Shown: positions 60,919 to 64,000 of the stretch, piece by piece | Numbering within the stretch: the first letter of the stretch is position 1 | Layout of the letters: the number at the start of each line of letters is the position of its first letter | Assembly: GCF_004000885.1 (NCBI RefSeq) | Contig: NZ_BIMC01000001.1 | Coordinates: forward strand, 558,001 to 622,000 | DNA from: Paenibacillus glucanolyticus NBRC 15330 | GTDB lineage: Bacteria; Bacillota; Bacilli; Paenibacillales; Paenibacillaceae | DNA: 64,000 nucleotides | Reading direction: 5' to 3' | Notes under the pieces: generated by a model | Databases searched by the model: none | What the model saw: the letters and a program-made list of their open reading frames with translations, nothing else | What the model was told of the DNA's origin: nothing | Program-made: the position numbers and the translations under genes

Positions 60919-61510
60919 ACCCATTCTCCTTATCCGTGAATTGTTTGATTATGGCGTCCAGTTGATCCTCCGGCCAGTCGTACATCTTCAGCAGTTCCAC
61001 ATAAGGATCACCCGGTATATTCAACAGCTTCGCAAAGGCAGGCTCTGTCTTGTAACCTGACTTCTTCAGCTCGATGATGCTCTGTCTTCCGGCCTCGCCC
61101 AGCCGCTTCAGAAGCCTGTATTCCACCACCATATGCCGGTAACCGTTCTGATGGGTGGAAGGCAGCGGCTGCGCAAACACCTCAAATTCCCAGCCCCCAT
61201 ACCGAAACCGTACCACCATTCGCTCCAGATTGTCTACCGTGCGCAATGAGGAGCTTAAGCCCGGCAGGTTTTCTCCATAACGCTCCTTCATCCCTTGCTC
61301 AAACGAAACAAAATCCGTCACCTGACAAATGATATCCAGATCGCTTGAAGCTATATCAATACCGATAGGGATCGTCCCGACCCATATCGGATGGTAACAT
61401 TTCAAATGATCCAACAGCTCAAGTCGATCTATTACCTCGGCTGCCTGCTGTTGTTTCGCAGAGCCTTGGCGCAAGTAATCGATGTTCAGAAAATCCATAT
61501 CCTCATCCAT
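60911..61510 (-). CDS. DUF4269 nucleotidyltransferase-fold protein
   Basis: 199 residues. The nucleotidyltransferase-like core is VGTIPIGIDIASSDLDIICQ (G-x-x-G and two Asp of the metal site), followed by RMVVRFRYGGWEFEVFAQPL with the third acidic residue. The C-terminus is helical and basic (LLKMYDWPEDQLDAIIKQF). DUF4269 proteins have no fixed function. It is in one unit with the DinB gene downstream. Confidence 0.84.
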   Translation of the reverse strand: MDEDMDFLNIDYLRQGSAKQQQAAEVIDRLELLDHLKCYHPIWVGTIPIGIDIASSDLDIICQVTDFVSFEQGMKERYGENLPGLSSSLRTVDNLERMVVRFRYGGWEFEVFAQPLPSTHQNGYRHMVVEYRLLKRLGEAGRQSIIELKKSGYKTEPAFAKLLNIPGDPYVELLKMYDWPEDQLDAIIKQFTDKENGYD

Positions 61511-61541
61511 GGCTGCTCACACCTGCCCGTGCTTAATGTCG

Positions 61542-62354
61542 TTACGCTTCGCGTTCTGTCCACGTTGTCCGGACATAACCAAGCTTCATGCCGACCGTCT
61601 CCATATTGCGATGACTCTGTGACAGGAAGGCACACTGGCCCACAACCAAACTGCATCCCGCTTGTTTCGCATCCCATATTCTCCTGCGAAGAAGCTCTTG
61701 CTGCAAGCCCTGTCTGCGGAACTTCGGCAGTGTTGCTGCAAAAGTAAGCGACGCATTGGAATGGTTCATATACATGACACCCACAGCAGCAGGCTGTTCT
61801 CCCGCATATGCCATATAGAAGCTCCAGCCCGGCCGTGAATGCAATACACGATTGTTCAGAGCTACGGACGGAATTCCCTGATCAGGCAGTCCCGTTCCAA
61901 GGCAATGAATTCTAGCATAATCTTCAAATTCATCTTTGTCTATCGTTTTGATCACAATTCCGGCATCCGGCATATCCTTCCATTCTTGCGGGTCCATATA
62001 CATTGAATTATGAAACGCCGATTGGTAAAATCCCCGAGCGGCAAGCGAGCTTAACAAATGCTGATTAACCATGGCAGGCACGATCTCGAATTGGAATTTG
62101 CGGTCTCTTGATTTGTAGAAATCGATAATAGCATCGAGATGAATGGAGTCCTCTGACTGTATACCTTTTACCGTGTTAAAAGAAAGCCAGGGCATCGTCC
62201 TGCTGTACAAGCACAGCGCCTGACCGAATTGTTCTATCTCCACGCCTTCGGGATTGCCGGGCCGGCCTTCTATAGCCTTCATTCGATCCTGCATATAATC
62301 CGTTTCTGAATGCTGAATCCGATGGATAAGTTCCTCAGAGGGAAGATGCCGCAT
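61542..62354 (-). CDS. GNAT-family N-acetyltransferase
   Basis: 270 residues from the ATG at 62354 (AGGAGG 4 bases upstream); longer frames lack a site. An N-terminal GNAT-like half with no clear acetyl-CoA motif is followed by a C-terminal GNAT domain: AAVGVMYMNHSNASLTFAAT, LPKFRRQGLQQELLRRRIWD (the Q/RxxGxG/A acetyl-CoA loop) and ETVGMKLGYVRTTW. The acceptor is unknown. Confidence 0.85.
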   Translation of the reverse strand: MRHLPSEELIHRIQHSETDYMQDRMKAIEGRPGNPEGVEIEQFGQALCLYSRTMPWLSFNTVKGIQSEDSIHLDAIIDFYKSRDRKFQFEIVPAMVNQHLLSSLAARGFYQSAFHNSMYMDPQEWKDMPDAGIVIKTIDKDEFEDYARIHCLGTGLPDQGIPSVALNNRVLHSRPGWSFYMAYAGEQPAAVGVMYMNHSNASLTFAATLPKFRRQGLQQELLRRRIWDAKQAGCSLVVGQCAFLSQSHRNMETVGMKLGYVRTTWTEREA

Positions 62355-62404
62355 ATTGCCTCCTATGTATTCGTAATAAAATAATGATAACGTTCGGATA
62401 ATTA

Positions 62405-62438
62405 GAGCCCGAAGATCACTTGCTGATGCTTCGGGCTC
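62405..62438 (-). terminator. Hairpin after the DsbA-family gene
   Basis: GAGCCCGAAG (62405-62414) pairs perfectly with CTTCGGGCTC (62429-62438). The following minus-strand sequence is only weakly T-rich. Confidence 0.55.
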
Positions 62439-62458
62439 CATGCTTGCTGTGTATGATA

Positions 62459-63178
62459 TTATTTCGAGCTGTTCGGCAGATCGCAAGATCCGTCGGCACA
62501 CATGCCGTCATTGCTGTCCGCCTCATTCACCATGACCAGCGGATTGGCTTCACGATAGGCCTTATCCAATGCATCTGTGAATACTTCCAGAGGCTGGGCG
62601 CCGGATACAGCATATTTGCCTCCGAGCACGAAGAATGGAACGCCGCGAATGCCCATGTTGGCAGCCGCTGCTTCGTCTGTCCGCACCTCAGATTGGAAGT
62701 CGTCGCTCTCAAGCGCTGCCGCAGCCAGTTCCCGCGAGAGGCCAACTTCCGCCGCCAGGTCCGCCAACAAATTCCGATCTTCAAGATTCTCGGCATCTGT
62801 AAAATACGCACGGAACAACCGCTCGGTCATCTCTTTCATTTTACCATGCTGGTCTGCAAAATAAACAAGGCGGTGTGCATCAAATGAATTGGCCGGAATC
62901 ACCCGATCCATATGATACGTAAGTCCAACACCCGCCGCTTGCTGAGTAACGTTTGCGTTGGCCGCTTTAGCCTGCTCGATACTCATGCCATATTTGGCTG
63001 CCAACAACTCGTCCATGGAAACATCAGGTTTATAGGACGCATTCGGATCAAGCTCAAAGCTGCGGTATACCACCTCTACCTGATCCTTATGCGGAAATTG
63101 CTCCAATGCTGATTCGAAACGGCGCTTACCGATATAACAGAACGGACACATAAAATCCGACCAAATTTCAACTTTCAT
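62459..63178 (-). CDS. DsbA-family oxidoreductase, FrnE type
   Basis: 239 residues. Thioredoxin fold with active site C11-P-F-C14 (WSDFMCPFCYIGKRRFE), GVGLTYHMDRVIPANSFDAH and cis-Pro region IRGVPFFVLGGKYAVSGAQP. The C-terminus has two extra Cys (DGMCADGSCDLPNSSK), perhaps a second redox pair. No signal peptide: cytoplasmic. FrnE-like proteins are 2-hydroxychromene-2-carboxylate isomerase/DsbA relatives used in disulfide exchange. Confidence 0.92.
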   Translation of the reverse strand: MKVEIWSDFMCPFCYIGKRRFESALEQFPHKDQVEVVYRSFELDPNASYKPDVSMDELLAAKYGMSIEQAKAANANVTQQAAGVGLTYHMDRVIPANSFDAHRLVYFADQHGKMKEMTERLFRAYFTDAENLEDRNLLADLAAEVGLSRELAAAALESDDFQSEVRTDEAAAANMGIRGVPFFVLGGKYAVSGAQPLEVFTDALDKAYREANPLVMVNEADSNDGMCADGSCDLPNSSK

Positions 63179-63309
63179 TTTTTCGCCTCCTAGCGAGTGT
63201 AATCCTAACTTACTTATTGTAACCCGCTTTCAGCATTGCATCAACACTTCACGCAGAAATCATTCACTCTGGGCTGCAAGCCGAAGAAGCCAACAAAGCC
63301 AGATGAGTG

Positions 63310-63897
63310 TTAAATAGATATGTTACCGTTGTCCTGCAATCGGGCATGAATCCACTCGGCCACGACCGCGCAGCCCCGAACGTTCCCCATCAGGGAATTG
63401 TTCACCACCAGATCTGCATACCAGCGGGTAGGCTCGACATATTCATCATGCCTGTATCTGACAAGCTGCAAATACTCCTGAAGCACGCTCTCTTCGCTGT
63501 GTCCCTTGTCAATGAACCACTGGTTTCTGCGCAGCATCCTTTCATCGGCGGGACAATCTATGAAGAGCTTCAGATCAAGGGAATCCCGAAGATCCTCGAA
63601 TTGATACAGAAGAAATCCTTCAAGAAGGATGACATCGTATTCGCCACTGCGGACGGCCTGCTCATAATCCTCGGTCAAGCGCTGAATATGGACGGCATCC
63701 GGGTGATTAAAATCCTCAAAGACTCTGTTCGTGAAGGGCGCTTTGGCCATCGGTCTGACGGCTTTGTAGTATTTGTCCATGTGGAACAAGGCCACACGAT
63801 ACGCGCTTAACTTCTCCTTGAGCTTCAGACTCAGCGTTGTTTTTCCGCTGCCCGAGCCTCCGCCAATCCCAATTGTCAAGCACCGACTCTGCTCCAT
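63310..63897 (-). CDS. Uridine kinase-like P-loop kinase
   Basis: 195 residues. P-loop GIGGGSGSGKTTLSLKLKEK, then FHMDKYYKAVRPMAKAPFTN (substrate Asp/Lys region) and FEDFNHPDAVHI, the uridine-kinase NFDHPDA-type motif, with YDVILLEGFLLYQFEDLRDS and DERMLRRNQWFIDKGHSEES. It resembles udk but is shorter and divergent, so another nucleoside or small sugar is possible. No gene partners are evident. Confidence 0.85.
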   Translation of the reverse strand: MEQSRCLTIGIGGGSGSGKTTLSLKLKEKLSAYRVALFHMDKYYKAVRPMAKAPFTNRVFEDFNHPDAVHIQRLTEDYEQAVRSGEYDVILLEGFLLYQFEDLRDSLDLKLFIDCPADERMLRRNQWFIDKGHSEESVLQEYLQLVRYRHDEYVEPTRWYADLVVNNSLMGNVRGCAVVAEWIHARLQDNGNISI

Positions 63898-63922
63898 TTA
63901 TTCCTCCATGTATAAAAAGGAT

Positions 63923-63952
63923 AAAAAAACAGACAGCCTGCAGCCGCCTGTC
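63923..63952 (-). terminator. Rho-independent terminator of the gene at the right edge
   Basis: On the minus strand GACAG (63952-63948) pairs with CTGTC (63936-63932), followed by TGTTTTTTT. It overlaps the stop codon of the partial gene beyond. Confidence 0.6.
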
Positions 63953-64000
63953 ATTTGTATTTTTTCCAATCCATCTCACTATGCTCGAGTAAATATTCAA
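63951..64000 (-). CDS. C-terminal end of a gene that runs off the right edge
   Basis: The last 15 codons read EYLLEHSEMDWKKYK before TGA, in a frame joined directly to a terminator hairpin. That makes it a likely gene end, but the fragment is too short to name. Confidence 0.45.
   Translation of the reverse strand, partial: EYLLEHSEMDWKKYK

Overview
The window looks like chromosomal DNA of a Paenibacillus-type Firmicute. I infer this from strong AGGAGG-type ribosome binding sites, a SigA-family sigma factor whose regions 2 to 4 closely follow the Bacillus pattern, a manganese-dependent pyrophosphatase, cre-like catabolite sites in front of glycosidase genes, and PhoP-type (TTHACA, 11-bp period) boxes. 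No rRNA, tRNA, CRISPR array or complete insertion sequence was recognised.

Region by region. 1-3 kb: the start of a GNAT acetyltransferase, a DUF2334 deacetylase-like protein fused to VCBS/FG-GAP repeats, and a pentapeptide-repeat protein. 3-7.3 kb: an operon of a LacI regulator, two Gfo/Idh/MocA oxidoreductases and a ThuA-like protein, behind a perfect 16-bp palindrome. 7.5-15.4 kb: a TauE/SafE exporter, a decayed ROK regulator, an MFS transporter, a GH35 beta-galactosidase divergent from an AraC regulator, a DoxX protein and a frameshifted beta-helix surface-protein pseudogene.

15.5-34.2 kb is the centre of interest, about 19 kb given to phosphorus scavenging, all on the minus strand. One unit carries a binding-protein-dependent ABC importer, a DeoR regulator, an alkaline-phosphatase-superfamily phosphodiesterase and a PHP phosphoesterase, with a PhoP-like box in front. 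Next to it lies a complete C-P lyase locus in the order PHP enzyme, hexapeptide acyltransferase, phnF, phnG, H, I, J, K, M, L, then phnD, C, E, E. The locus has no phnP or phnN; its first gene is a PHP protein that probably replaces PhnP. PhnK carries a four-cysteine insertion.

34.4-44.3 kb: an MFS transporter, a GH51 arabinofuranosidase with a small Cys-rich protein, a polar amino-acid ABC transporter, two secreted proteins of unknown role, inorganic pyrophosphatase and a divergent stand-alone MurB homologue. 44.4-50.2 kb: a SigA-like factor without region 1.1, a GH3 lipoprotein, a 51-residue small protein, DegV, a GIY-YIG protein paired with a Zn-finger/HTH/DUF2087 protein, and a secreted protein.

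50.4-64 kb: an MFS transporter, a DUF4166 protein coupled to an SRPBCC-DoxX gene broken by an in-frame TAG, a two-component system, a polyphosphate polymerase (VTC)-DUF4956-CotH operon behind a clear PhoP box, a TVP38 membrane protein, and housekeeping or accessory genes (DinB, DUF4269, GNAT, FrnE-type DsbA, uridine kinase-like).

Together the phosphonate/organophosphate import and cleavage genes and the VTC operon suggest a regulon that gathers and perhaps stores phosphate. The functional links are inferred from family and context and have not been tested.
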